Shown in pieces: positions 17,904 to 26,908 of a DNA stretch of 64,000 nt. The notes beneath the pieces were generated by a model. It had not been told where the DNA came from, did no database searches, and saw nothing but the letters and a program-made list of their open reading frames with translations. Both the position numbers and the translations under genes were made by a program. The stretch comes from Chitinophagaceae bacterium (lineage in GTDB: Bacteria > Bacteroidota > Bacteroidia > Chitinophagales > Chitinophagaceae), in assembly GCA_020437365.1 (NCBI GenBank), contig JAGQWM010000002.1, forward strand, positions 1-64,000, in the 5' to 3' direction. How positions within the stretch are numbered: the stretch's first letter is position 1; each line of letters starts with the position of its first letter.

Positions 17904-18269
17904 TATAAAATACTTTCTACTTATCCAAAAGCCCAATCCGCAGCCCAAAGCATCAGCCATAATATCAAAAAAATCGAAAGACCTGTTGGCTACAAAATAT
18001 TTCTGTATCAACTCCATTCCAATGCCATACGCCAGGCCGGCCATGGCAATCCAAATAAATATTTTTTTAGCATTGTGTTGGTTCAGGGAAAATGCCCGGC
18101 ACCATAAAAAAACCATTGTACCAAACAATACAATATGCACCCATTTGTCAAATTGAATATTGCTGAGCCAGTCTTCTTTGGGAATAGCCGATCCGGGCAA
18201 GGTCAGTAAAACAGTTACCAATACCAACCATGCAAATGCAGGCAGTATAGTGCGTAAAGAAGTTTTCAA
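17895..18269 (-). CDS. VanZ family membrane protein
   Basis: About 124 residues with four hydrophobic segments. VanZ features are LTLPGSAIPKEDW after the first segment, DKWVHIVLFGTMVFLWCRAF, and the closing motif RSFDFFDIMADALGCGLGFW. No ATG is available near the expected N-terminus, so a TTG start at 18269 is the best choice. It follows gcvH by 42 nt on the same strand. Function of the family outside teicoplanin resistance is unknown. Confidence 0.75.
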   Translation of the reverse strand: MKTSLRTILPAFAWLVLVTVLLTLPGSAIPKEDWLSNIQFDKWVHIVLFGTMVFLWCRAFSLNQHNAKKIFIWIAMAGLAYGIGMELIQKYFVANRSFDFFDIMADALGCGLGFWISRKYFIKK

Positions 18270-18311
18270 TTGTTGATTTGAAAATTTTGGAAAATAAAAT
18301 GGGCTATTGAA

Positions 18312-18689
18312 TTAGGCTACAATCTCTTTGTAAGCGGCTGCATCCAGGAGGCTTTCTACCTCAGCCGGATTATCTACTTTCATTTTCACCATCCAGCCTT
18401 TTCCATAAGGGTCTTGATTGACCAGTTCGGGAGCATCGGCCAAAGCAGGGTTAAGTTCCGTCAATGTACCATCCACCGGTAAAAAAAGGTCTGAAACTGT
18501 TTTTACGGCTTCTACAGTACCAAAAACATCGCCGGCTTTTAAAGGCGTATCTATTGTATCGACTTCTATAAAAACTATATCGCCCAATTCGCCCTGGGCA
18601 AATTCTGTAATGCCAATGGTGGCCACATCGCCATCTAGGCTTATCCATTCATGATCTTTTGTATAACGCAGCTTGTCTGGAAAATTCAT
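18312..18689 (-). CDS. gcvH: glycine cleavage system H protein
   Basis: 125 residues from the ATG at 18689, the normal family length. A longer in-frame reading would begin with a TTG that lies inside the promoter box, so it is excluded. KYTKDHEW-type start (RYTKDHEWISLDGD), GITEFAQGELGDIVF, and the lipoylation motif GTVEAVKTVSDL with the modified Lys at about residue 63. H protein carries the aminomethyl group between the P, T and L proteins, whose genes are not in the window. Confidence 0.95.
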   Translation of the reverse strand: MNFPDKLRYTKDHEWISLDGDVATIGITEFAQGELGDIVFIEVDTIDTPLKAGDVFGTVEAVKTVSDLFLPVDGTLTELNPALADAPELVNQDPYGKGWMVKMKVDNPAEVESLLDAAAYKEIVA

Positions 18690-18707
18690 AACTGTGGGTT
18701 TTGCCTG

Positions 18708-18715
18708 CAAACCTA
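18708..18715 (-). promoter_or_regulatory. -7 box TAGGTTTG for gcvH
   Basis: Exact TAnnTTTG match on the minus strand, 18 nt before the gcvH ATG. It rules out the longer start and implies a leader of only about a dozen bases. Confidence 0.55.
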
Positions 18716-18862
18716 AGGGAAATAGCTGATACTGAAAATGCTGGAATTGGGGTAGCTGTTTTGGGTATTTGGGCTGCCCTTTTCACCGTTATTTTTATAC
18801 CGTTCAGCATATTTTTTAAGCCTTTTGTCGGTATTTGCTTTTACAGTAGTATGACATTCGGG

Positions 18863-18870
18863 TATTTTTG
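18863..18870 (+). promoter_or_regulatory. -7 box TATTTTTG for the outer-membrane receptor gene
   Basis: Exact TAnnTTTG match 26 nt before the ATG at 18897. Confidence 0.5.
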
Positions 18871-18896
18871 CGGCTCAAATAAAAAATAAATTGAAA

Positions 18897-21362
18897 ATGA
18901 GAAAGTTATTGAAAGGATTACCCATCGTTTTGTTGTTTTTGGCAAATGCCGTTTCGGCACAACAAATCAAGGGTATTGTTCAAAATGAGAAAGGAAAAGG
19001 ATTAAAAAAAGCGACGGTTTCTTTATTGCAAGCCAAAGATTCTTCTATTGCAAAACTGACCGCTACCGACAATGATGGTGCGTTTGTTTTCGACATGGTA
19101 CAATCCGGTAAATATTTAATTAAAACAAGTTTTGTTGGGTATCAACCGGCATTTACTTCAGTATTTACTTTTACAAACAATACAATTAATCTTCCGGTTA
19201 TCAGCCTCGATAAAACGACTGGCGATCTGGCCGGCGTAGTGGTGTCATCCAAAAAACCAATTTTGGAAGTGAAAGCTGATAAAATGATTTTGAATGTAGA
19301 AGGAACTATCAATGCTGTAGGTAATGATGCGTTGGAATTATTGCGTAGAAGCCCCGGCGTTATGATCGATAAAGATGATAATATTTCCCTGGCGGGAAAA
19401 AACGGCGTTCGGATTTATATTGATGGTAAGCCTTCGCCATTATCAGGTGCTGACCTTGCCAATTTTTTAAAGGGGTTGCAATCTTCACAAATTGCATCAA
19501 TCGAAATTATTACCAATCCTTCTGCAAAATATGATGCAGCCGGCAATGCAGGTATTATCAATTTGCGATTGAAGAAAAACCAGATTTTTGGTACCAATGG
19601 CTCTGCCAACCTGGGTTATGTACAAGGCGTTTATCCAAAATTCGATGGCGGGCTGAACCTGAACTATCGCAATAAGAAAATAAATCTTTATGGTAGTTAC
19701 ACGTACAGTAATAAGAAAAACCAGTTTGATATATCTTCAACGAAAAGCCAGCTCGACACATTTTTTAGTCAGCATAATAAAATGATTATAAAAAATGAAA
19801 CAAATAATTATAAAGTAGGGCTCGATATTTTTATGTCGAATAAAAGTACCTTGGGTGCTGTGGTTTCCGGCAATTTGAATACAATGAATTTCTTCACTTC
19901 CGGTCCCATGTATTTTACCTACGAGCCAAATAATACATTGGTTAAAATTTTGGATGCATCCAATGAAAATAAAAGAACGCAAAATAATTTTAATGCCAAC
20001 CTGAATTATCGTTACGATGTAAAAGGCGGCAAATCGTTGGGCATTGATGCCGACTATAGTAATTTCAAAATCAATTCAAATCAATATCAGCCCAATATTT
20101 ATTATATGGCTGATGGTACTACAGAAATCAACCGTGCTATTTACAATATGATTGCACCTACAGATATTGACCTGGGCTCACTCAAAGCAGATTACGAGCA
20201 GGATTTTAAAGGCGGTAAATTGGGTTTTGGCGCCAAAGCAGCTATTGTCAATACCGATAATGATTTTCAACGGTACAATGTGTATGGTTCCGGCAAAGTA
20301 TTGGATACATTAAAAAGCAATCGCTTTGAATACAATGAAAATATCAATGCATTGTATGTAAACTATAACAAACAATTGAAAAAAGGCGTGATGTTCCAGG
20401 TGGGATTAAGAGCAGAGAATACACATTCCAAAGGAACATCTACCGGCTTCAAAGAAACCGGTTCGGGTATGGTGCCTTATGATTCTTCTTTTAAGAGAAC
20501 ATACACGGATTTATTTCCCAGTGCTGCCGTTACGTTCAATAAAAATCCGATGAAGCAACTAACGATTTCGTATAGCCGAAGAATAGACCGGCCTGCTTAC
20601 CAGGATTTGAATCCTTTTGAATTTAAGCTGAATGAATATGCTTATATGAAAGGAAATACAGAGTTGAAACCGCAATATACCAATAGCCTCGACTTTACGT
20701 ATGTGTACAAATTCAGGTTAACGACAAAACTAACTTTGAGTCATGTCAGCGATATATTTGCCCAAATTCCGGATACCATTGAAAAAACAAAAGGTTTCTT
20801 AACGAAGAAAAATCTGGCAACACAAAACCTTGTTGCCTTGAATGTCAGTTATCCTTTTCAGTATAAAAAATACAGTTTCTTTGCCAATGTAAATGCCAAT
20901 TATTCGCATTACAAAGCCAATCTTGGCGGCGGCGACAGGAATGTAAACCAGGAAGTATTCTCAACAGTTTTTTATATGCAAAACAGCTATGACTTCGGCA
21001 AAGGTTGGAAAGGGGAATTGACCGGCTTATATCTTTCGCCATCGGTTTGGCAGGGCTTAATCAGAAGTAAAGCCATGGGAAGTGTAGATATTGGTTTACA
21101 AAAAACGATTTTCAAAGGCAATGGCAATATAAAATTTGCGGTGAGTGATATTTTTAAAACGATGAAATGGGGCGGCACAACAGATTTCACGGGTGTGTAT
21201 GCTACATTTAACGGACATGGAGAATTGCCGCAGTATAAACTGAACTTGAGTTTCCGTTTTGGTAATTCTAAAGTAAAAGCTGCCAGGAAACATGAATCTG
21301 GATTAGAAAAAGAAAGAAAAAGAGCAGAAGAAAAAGACCAGCAAGGTGGTATTGGGCAGTAA
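18897..21362 (+). CDS. TonB-dependent-receptor-like outer-membrane beta-barrel protein
   Basis: 821 residues from the ATG at 18897, with signal peptide MRKLLKGLPIVLLFLANAVSAQ. A carboxypeptidase-regulatory-like Ig domain comes first (IKGIVQNEKGKGLKKATVSLL), then a plug-like region (NDALELLRRSPGVMIDKDDN, GVRIYIDGKPSPL, SIEIITNPSAKYDAAGNAGIINL), then a long OMP_b-brl_3 barrel with DRPAYQDLNPFEF. The C-terminus is a charged tail rather than a barrel strand. Members import or bind unknown ligands at the outer membrane. It is monocistronic with a strong terminator. Confidence 0.85.
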   Translation: MRKLLKGLPIVLLFLANAVSAQQIKGIVQNEKGKGLKKATVSLLQAKDSSIAKLTATDNDGAFVFDMVQSGKYLIKTSFVGYQPAFTSVFTFTNNTINLPVISLDKTTGDLAGVVVSSKKPILEVKADKMILNVEGTINAVGNDALELLRRSPGVMIDKDDNISLAGKNGVRIYIDGKPSPLSGADLANFLKGLQSSQIASIEIITNPSAKYDAAGNAGIINLRLKKNQIFGTNGSANLGYVQGVYPKFDGGLNLNYRNKKINLYGSYTYSNKKNQFDISSTKSQLDTFFSQHNKMIIKNETNNYKVGLDIFMSNKSTLGAVVSGNLNTMNFFTSGPMYFTYEPNNTLVKILDASNENKRTQNNFNANLNYRYDVKGGKSLGIDADYSNFKINSNQYQPNIYYMADGTTEINRAIYNMIAPTDIDLGSLKADYEQDFKGGKLGFGAKAAIVNTDNDFQRYNVYGSGKVLDTLKSNRFEYNENINALYVNYNKQLKKGVMFQVGLRAENTHSKGTSTGFKETGSGMVPYDSSFKRTYTDLFPSAAVTFNKNPMKQLTISYSRRIDRPAYQDLNPFEFKLNEYAYMKGNTELKPQYTNSLDFTYVYKFRLTTKLTLSHVSDIFAQIPDTIEKTKGFLTKKNLATQNLVALNVSYPFQYKKYSFFANVNANYSHYKANLGGGDRNVNQEVFSTVFYMQNSYDFGKGWKGELTGLYLSPSVWQGLIRSKAMGSVDIGLQKTIFKGNGNIKFAVSDIFKTMKWGGTTDFTGVYATFNGHGELPQYKLNLSFRFGNSKVKAARKHESGLEKERKRAEEKDQQGGIGQ

Positions 21363-21386
21363 GTAAAAATTAAACCAGCATTTAGG

Positions 21387-21419
21387 AAACCCTGCAATTG
21401 TTTTGCAGGGTTTCTTTTT
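21387..21419 (+). terminator. Rho-independent terminator of the receptor gene
   Basis: Perfect 11-bp stem AAACCCTGCAA / TTGCAGGGTTT with a 5-nt loop, followed by CTTTTT, 24 nt after the stop codon. Confidence 0.85.
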
Positions 21420-21504
21420 ATCTTATCATCTTGCAAGAGCAAATAGGTAGTTTTGAAAAATATTGAATTAAATTCGTTTCAATTCTCAGGAAAATGATTT
21501 TACT

Positions 21505-24500
21505 ATGTCGGCGACCAACGAAAAATTAATGCAAGCATTCAAAACGGCTTATGAATCCTTAAACAGCCACCAGCGGTTGGCGGTAGATACAATCGATGGG
21601 CCGGTTTTGGTCAATGCAGGCCCCGGAACGGGGAAAACGCAAATCCTGGCATTGCGCATTGCCAATATTTTATTGCAGACAGATATGTCGCCCAATAATA
21701 TTCTTTGTTTGACTTATACAGATAATGGAGCAGTTGAAATGCGTAACCGATTGATTAAATTTATTGGCAGCCAGGCATACAAGATCAAAATACATACTTT
21801 CCATTCTTTTGCCAACGAAGTGATTCAGGATAACCTGGCATATTTCGGAAGACTGAACCTTTCGCCCATCAGCGACCTGGAAGAAGTGGAATTGTTGTAT
21901 GCATTGATTGATACCATTTCGCCAGATAATCCTTTAAAAAGATTTCGGAATGATGCGTATTATGAAAAAGATCGGTTGAAAAATTTGTTTTCACTGATGA
22001 AAAAAGAAGCTTGGAACCCCGAATTCATTTCTTCTAAAATAAAACAATATATAAAAGAGTTGCCTGCCAAAGAAGGTTTTTATTACAAAAGAAAATATAA
22101 ACAATATAAAGCCGGCGACCCGAAAGAAGCAAACATTAAAGAAGAATCGGAAAAAATGGAAATGCTGGAAGCCGCCGCCCATTTATACCCGGCTTACAAC
22201 CAATTGATGCAAGACAAAGGCCGTTATGATTATTACGATATGATTCTTTGGGTATTGGAAGCTTTTGAAAAAGATAAAGACTTTTTACAAACTTACCAGG
22301 AACAAATTCTTTTTTTCTTGGTTGATGAGTTTCAGGATACAAGCCGTTCGCAACAATTATTATTGCAACAACTTATCAACCATTGGGACAAACCGGATGT
22401 GTTTGTAGTTGGTGATGCAGACCAAAGTATCTATTCATTTCAGGATGCCAATGTAGAAAATATTATTGCATTTGAAAAAGCTTATAAGGAAACGATTACC
22501 ACTATTCAACTCGATAAAAATTACCGCTCTACACAAAAATTATTGGATTGTGCACATCATTTAATTCAACACAATAACCTGCGAACCGTATCTGCAGAAA
22601 CGGAGCAACCTTTGGTATCGGCGAATACGGCTTTGCAAAAAATTGCCCGTCCTCCCTTTATTTCCGCTTATGCCAATGTCATGCAGGAAGCCATTGGTGT
22701 GGTATCGCAAATAGAATCTTTATTGCAAGATGGTGTAACGGCCAAGGAAATAGCCATCATTTACCGGAAGCATGTACAGGTAGAAGATGTAAAAACTTTG
22801 CTCGATGCGAAGCATATTCCTGTCGATGTAAAATTGAAAAAAGATGTTTTACAAATTCCCATGGTTCAAAATCTTATAAAAATTTTGACATGGATACAAG
22901 CCGAGAAAAAAATTCCTTATAGTGGCGATGAAATTTTATTTGAATTATTGCATTTTGATTTTTTTCAATTGTCATCCATTGATATTGCCAAACTAAGTGT
23001 AGAAGCTTTTAATAAAAACAAGAGCGACAAAAAAATAACGCATTCCATCCGCTCGATACTTAATGACTTACCGGATGTACAACCCGATTTATTTACGCCG
23101 GCGGCTGACGGGCATTCGCCCAAAGAAATTATTGCCATGTTGGAAAACCTATTAAAGGCATCGGCCAATGTAACCTTGCAACACTTGGTAGAACTGGTCA
23201 TTCAGAAAGCAGGTGTTTTATCTTTTGTTATGAAAAACGAAGAAAAAAACTGGTTGATGCAGGTACTGACAACATTTTTCAATTTTGTAAAAGAAGAAAC
23301 ACGTCGCCAGCCTGACATGGATTTACAAGGCTTGCTTTTGCAAATTGATTTGATGCAAAAAGAAAAAATTGCACTGCCTTTGGTCAAATTGAGTAATCCC
23401 AAAAACGGCGTTCACCTTGTTTCGGCGCATAGTGCTAAAGGGTCTGAATTTGCACATGTGTTTATAATCGGTTGCAATAGCGATAAATGGGAAGCAGCCG
23501 ATGGCAGGGGAAGAAAAGAATATAAATTGCCCGATAACCTCGTGATGCATCATGCCGGAGCCGATCCTTTTGAAGAAAGCCGCCGTTTGTTTTATGTAGC
23601 CATCACCAGGGCCAAAACGAATCTATATATTTCTTATGTACAAAAAGATCTGAAAGATAAAGAATTGACAAAGTCAAATTTTATTGTCGAATTAGCAGAA
23701 GATAATGGACTTGAAATAAAAGAAAAACCGGTAGCAACCGAATTGTTAACAACGTATGTAGCCCTGCAATTTGAAGAAAAAGCACAACCGGAGATTGCCT
23801 TACCGGAAGCCGAATTTTTGCAGACGATTCTTAAAAAATATACGCTGAGCGTAACACATTTAAATAATTTTCTGAATTGCCATTTAAAGTTTTATTATCA
23901 AAATCTAATCCGGGTGCCGGCAGCCAAAAATGAAAATATGGCTTTTGGTACGGCCATACATTATGCATTGGAAATGTTGTTTAAGAAAATGAAAAACAAT
24001 GGTAATGTATTTCCCGATATTGCCGAGTTGATAAAAGATTTTACTTTCAATATGCACATCAACCGGGAAGCATTTACAACCGAGCAATACCAGCGACGAT
24101 TGGCCTACGGCGAAAAAATATTACCGGCATATTATCAACAATATGTACAGCACTGGAATAAAATCGTAAAAGTAGAAAACAGAATTCGAGGTGTGGTGGT
24201 GCAGCATGTTCCTATCAATGGCATACTCGATAAACTGGAATTTAATGGCAAGCAAGTCAATGTGGTGGATTATAAAACCGGCAATTATCAAAATGCCAGA
24301 AAAAAATTGCGGCCGCCCGATGAAAAAGAACCTAACGGTGGCGACTATTGGCGACAAGCGGTTTTTTATAAAATTTTACTCGACAATATTCCGGGCTCTG
24401 ATTGGCAAACCGTTAGTACAACTTTCGATTTTGTAGAACCCGTAAAAGATGAATATAAAATAGAGAAGATAGAAATTACGCCGGCAGATATTACGACCGT

Positions 24501-24654
24501 TACACAACAAATAACCCATACCTGGGAAAAAATCCAACAACTGGATTTCTCGGTTGGATGCGGTAAGCCGGATTGTCAATATTGTCAGTTTGTAAAATCC
24601 AATAACCTGGCAGTTGAATTGCATCCACCCGAAACAGAAGAAGAACTGATTTAA
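21505..24654 (+). CDS. UvrD/PcrA-type DNA helicase fused to a PD-(D/E)XK nuclease with likely Fe-S staple
   Basis: 1049 residues. Helicase motifs: Walker A GPGTGKTQ at about 39-46, motif Ia LTYTDNGAVEMRNRL, Walker B LVDEFQDTSRSQ, motif III GDADQSIYSFQDA, motif IV YRSTQKLL, motif V SAHSAKGSEF and motif VI FYVAITRAK. The C-terminal RecB-like nuclease has FGTAIHYALE and VVDYKTGN (about 918-925). Cys792, Cys1019, Cys1024 and Cys1027 surround it as in iron-staple nucleases. It resembles an AddA/AddB hybrid and probably works in recombination repair. No AddB-like partner lies nearby. Confidence 0.85.
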   Translation: MSATNEKLMQAFKTAYESLNSHQRLAVDTIDGPVLVNAGPGTGKTQILALRIANILLQTDMSPNNILCLTYTDNGAVEMRNRLIKFIGSQAYKIKIHTFHSFANEVIQDNLAYFGRLNLSPISDLEEVELLYALIDTISPDNPLKRFRNDAYYEKDRLKNLFSLMKKEAWNPEFISSKIKQYIKELPAKEGFYYKRKYKQYKAGDPKEANIKEESEKMEMLEAAAHLYPAYNQLMQDKGRYDYYDMILWVLEAFEKDKDFLQTYQEQILFFLVDEFQDTSRSQQLLLQQLINHWDKPDVFVVGDADQSIYSFQDANVENIIAFEKAYKETITTIQLDKNYRSTQKLLDCAHHLIQHNNLRTVSAETEQPLVSANTALQKIARPPFISAYANVMQEAIGVVSQIESLLQDGVTAKEIAIIYRKHVQVEDVKTLLDAKHIPVDVKLKKDVLQIPMVQNLIKILTWIQAEKKIPYSGDEILFELLHFDFFQLSSIDIAKLSVEAFNKNKSDKKITHSIRSILNDLPDVQPDLFTPAADGHSPKEIIAMLENLLKASANVTLQHLVELVIQKAGVLSFVMKNEEKNWLMQVLTTFFNFVKEETRRQPDMDLQGLLLQIDLMQKEKIALPLVKLSNPKNGVHLVSAHSAKGSEFAHVFIIGCNSDKWEAADGRGRKEYKLPDNLVMHHAGADPFEESRRLFYVAITRAKTNLYISYVQKDLKDKELTKSNFIVELAEDNGLEIKEKPVATELLTTYVALQFEEKAQPEIALPEAEFLQTILKKYTLSVTHLNNFLNCHLKFYYQNLIRVPAAKNENMAFGTAIHYALEMLFKKMKNNGNVFPDIAELIKDFTFNMHINREAFTTEQYQRRLAYGEKILPAYYQQYVQHWNKIVKVENRIRGVVVQHVPINGILDKLEFNGKQVNVVDYKTGNYQNARKKLRPPDEKEPNGGDYWRQAVFYKILLDNIPGSDWQTVSTTFDFVEPVKDEYKIEKIEITPADITTVTQQITHTWEKIQQLDFSVGCGKPDCQYCQFVKSNNLAVELHPPETEEELI

Positions 24655-24688
24655 TGAAATAACAACAATTCATAAGACAGAAAGAGGC

Positions 24689-24696
24689 TAAGTTTG
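24689..24696 (+). promoter_or_regulatory. -7 box TAAGTTTG for the Ig-like lipoprotein gene
   Basis: Exact TAnnTTTG match ending 8 nt before the ATG at 24705, so the mRNA leader would be only a few bases. Confidence 0.5.
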
Positions 24697-24704
24697 CAAA
24701 TCGT

Positions 24705-26105
24705 ATGCGTGTACAAAAAATATTTTGGGGAATCATCATCAGCAGTTGTGTATTTGCCGGGCTGTCAGGCAATATGGGTTGTGCCAATATCATTCCACCG
24801 CAAGGTGGCCCGAAGGATACATTGCCACCGGTTTTGTTAACCGCCGAACCGCGGGATTCTGCTTTGCATTTTTCCGGCGATAAAATCACATTGAACTTTA
24901 ATGAATTTATAGAAGTGCGGGACATTGGTAATAATCTTATTTTTTCTCCCACGCCGGAAATCAATCCTTTTGTGGATTATAAATTGAAAACCGTAACTGT
25001 CAAACTAAAAGATGCACTGCTTCCCAATACAACTTATTCCATCAATTTTGGGAATGCCATTCAGGATTTTACGGAAGGCAATCCATTGAAAAATTTTACG
25101 TACACATTTTCTACAGGTAGTTATATTGATTCTTTAACCTTGCAAGGGCAAGTCATCAATGCCAAAACCGGGGAACCTGATAGCACCATGATAGTGATGC
25201 TGCACACCAGTGGCGATGATTCTGCTGTTGTCAATAAAAAACCTTTGTATGTAACAAAACCGGACGGTAACGGTCATTTTCAATTTAACAATTTACCACC
25301 GGGAAAATTTTATCTCTATGCGTTGCAAGATAATAACCGTACACGGCGTTATTTGTCAGATGATGTCTTATTTGCATTTGCAGACAAACCGGTTACCATT
25401 CAACCCGGTTTGCAACCCATAACATTGTATGCTTATATTGGAAAACCTGCAAATGAAACAAATAAAAATCAGGCACAGGTTTCGAACGAGGCGAAAAGGT
25501 TAACGTATCATACAAATCTTGTATCCAATAAACAGGAATTGTTTCAAAATTTTATACTGACCTCTGACCGCCCATTACAATTTTTTGATTCAACGAAATT
25601 GAAACTATATAAAGATTCAACTTTTGTACCGGTACAGGATTATACAATTGAAGAAGACAGCACACATACTCATATCACTTTGGCGACCGATTGGCAAGAA
25701 AACACTTTGTATCACCTGGTACTCGATAAAGATTTTGCTACCGACAGCAGCGGCTACCAGTTGCTGAAAAAAGACAGTTTACATTTTATGACCAAACAAA
25801 AATCAGATTATGGAAAATTGAAAATTACTTTCCGTAACCTGGACATGCAAAAAAACCCGGTTGTTTGGTTGATGCAGCAAAATAAAATCATCCGCTCCGT
25901 GCCTTTGTTGTCCAATACAATGACGATCGATATGTTTCCGCCCGGAGAATATACGTTGCGTATTTTATATGATAATAATAAGAATGGGGAATGGGATCCG
26001 GGTATATTTTTTGGCCAACATATTCAACCCGAATTAGTACAACCCATCAAAAGAAAAATTTTAGTAAAAGCTGCCTGGCAAAATGAATTTGAAATTGCGT
26101 TGTAA
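24705..26105 (+). CDS. Ig-like (Big_5) domain lipoprotein
   Basis: 466 residues. The N-terminal signal ends in a lipobox-like LSGNMGC (Cys26 region), followed by ANIIPPQGGPKDTLPPVLL, the usual opening of this Bacteroidetes family. A bacterial Ig-like domain follows (ITLNFNEFIEVRD, VTVKLKDALLPNTTYSINFG), then prealbumin-like and further beta-rich regions, with YDNNKNGEWDPG near the end, a putative calcium-type loop. It is probably a surface or periplasmic lipoprotein. Function unknown. It sits alone between the helicase-nuclease and recR. Confidence 0.75.
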   Translation: MRVQKIFWGIIISSCVFAGLSGNMGCANIIPPQGGPKDTLPPVLLTAEPRDSALHFSGDKITLNFNEFIEVRDIGNNLIFSPTPEINPFVDYKLKTVTVKLKDALLPNTTYSINFGNAIQDFTEGNPLKNFTYTFSTGSYIDSLTLQGQVINAKTGEPDSTMIVMLHTSGDDSAVVNKKPLYVTKPDGNGHFQFNNLPPGKFYLYALQDNNRTRRYLSDDVLFAFADKPVTIQPGLQPITLYAYIGKPANETNKNQAQVSNEAKRLTYHTNLVSNKQELFQNFILTSDRPLQFFDSTKLKLYKDSTFVPVQDYTIEEDSTHTHITLATDWQENTLYHLVLDKDFATDSSGYQLLKKDSLHFMTKQKSDYGKLKITFRNLDMQKNPVVWLMQQNKIIRSVPLLSNTMTIDMFPPGEYTLRILYDNNKNGEWDPGIFFGQHIQPELVQPIKRKILVKAAWQNEFEIAL

Positions 26106-26121
26106 TTGCTCTTTAAACTAG

Positions 26122-26129
26122 TAAATTTG
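26122..26129 (+). promoter_or_regulatory. promoter of recR: -7 box TAAATTTG
   Basis: Exact TAnnTTTG match with TTG at 26100-26102, 19 nt upstream, a good -33. The box ends only 4 nt before the recR ATG, so a leaderless mRNA is likely. Confidence 0.6.
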
Positions 26130-26133
26130 CTCC

Positions 26134-26754
26134 ATGCAATTCTCATCAGTTTTATTGGAAAATGCCGTAAAAGAATTTTCTTCCCTGCCGGGGATTGGTA
26201 AAAAGACAGCTTTGCGCCTAGTACTGCATTTATTAAAACAAGAACCCAATACAGTACAACGTTTCAGTGATGTGATAGCCAAAATGCGTAGCGAAATAAA
26301 ATTTTGCCAACGATGTTGCAATGTAGCCGATGGCGATATTTGTTCCGTTTGTGCCAATTCATCCCGCAAGCAAGACCAGATTTGTGTGGTAGAATCCATC
26401 AGGGATGTTATCGCCATTGAAAGTACCCAGCAATTCAATGGTACGTATCATGTACTGGGTGGCGTTATTTCTCCTTTGGATGGTATTGGCCCCGGCCAGC
26501 TACAGATCGAATCTTTACTCACCAGGATTCAAAAAGAAAAAACAGAAGAAATCATTTTTGCTTTGAATGCCACCATCCAGGGCGATACGACAATTTACTA
26601 TATCCAGAAAAAATTACAAGGGTTACCACTGCGCATTACGACCATTGCCCGCGGTATTTCCTTTGGCGGCGAATTGGAATATGCCGATGAAATGACACTT
26701 GGCAGAAGCCTGCAAAACCGTTTGCCGATTGAAAACTATATGGTCAAGAACTAA
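26134..26754 (+). CDS. recR: recombination mediator protein RecR
   Basis: 206 residues. The helix-hairpin-helix LPGIGKKTALRLVLHLL is followed by a Cys4 zinc finger (CQRCCNVADGDICSVC) and a Toprim domain beginning ICVVESIRDVIAIE with GGVISPLDGIGP and FALNATIQGDTTIYYI; the end has ARGISFGGELEYADEMTLGRSLQNR. RecR works with RecO to load RecA at gaps. It is a single gene with its own promoter. Confidence 0.95.
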   Translation: MQFSSVLLENAVKEFSSLPGIGKKTALRLVLHLLKQEPNTVQRFSDVIAKMRSEIKFCQRCCNVADGDICSVCANSSRKQDQICVVESIRDVIAIESTQQFNGTYHVLGGVISPLDGIGPGQLQIESLLTRIQKEKTEEIIFALNATIQGDTTIYYIQKKLQGLPLRITTIARGISFGGELEYADEMTLGRSLQNRLPIENYMVKN

Positions 26755-26764
26755 AATCTTTACC

Positions 26765-26795
26765 TTGCAACTTCCATAAATAAAATGTACATTTG
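26765..26795 (+). promoter_or_regulatory. metH promoter: -33 TTG and -7 TACATTTG
   Basis: TTG at 26765-26767 and TACATTTG at 26788-26795 are separated by 20 nt, the usual Bacteroidetes spacing. Transcription should begin near 26800, leaving a leader of about 110 nt. Confidence 0.6.
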
Positions 26796-26807
26796 TGCAT
26801 TCTTAGA

Positions 26808-26877
26808 GGCGGATTTGTTTATTGTTCAGCCTTAAAAAATAGAACTAATAAACGCCACAAAACTCCACTTTAGTTTT
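26808..26877 (+). promoter_or_regulatory. structured 5' leader of the split metH operon
   Basis: The leader opens with a long hairpin: GTTTATTGTTC (26817-26827) pairs over all 11 bases with GAACTAATAAAC (26842-26853) with one bulged T, and outside it GGC (26808-26810) can pair with GCC (26854-26856). A second 6-bp hairpin, AAAACT / AGTTTT (26859-26864, 26872-26877), follows. It is too short for a cobalamin riboswitch and has no SAM-I or SAM-II core that I recognise. It may be a regulatory element of methionine synthesis or an mRNA stabiliser. Confidence 0.45.
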
Positions 26878-26908
26878 CCGACGTTTAAAAGTTCGCAAAC
26901 AAAATTTT

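Noticed and set aside
26866-26877. CACTTTAGTTTT in the metH leader as a fourth copy of the regulator motif
   Set aside because: Only the first nine bases agree, the conserved TTAG part is missing, and it lies inside a predicted hairpin of the leader.
26796-26908. Cobalamin or SAM riboswitch upstream of metH
   Set aside because: The leader is too short for a cobalamin aptamer and lacks the conserved cores of the SAM classes I know; only the hairpins are claimed.
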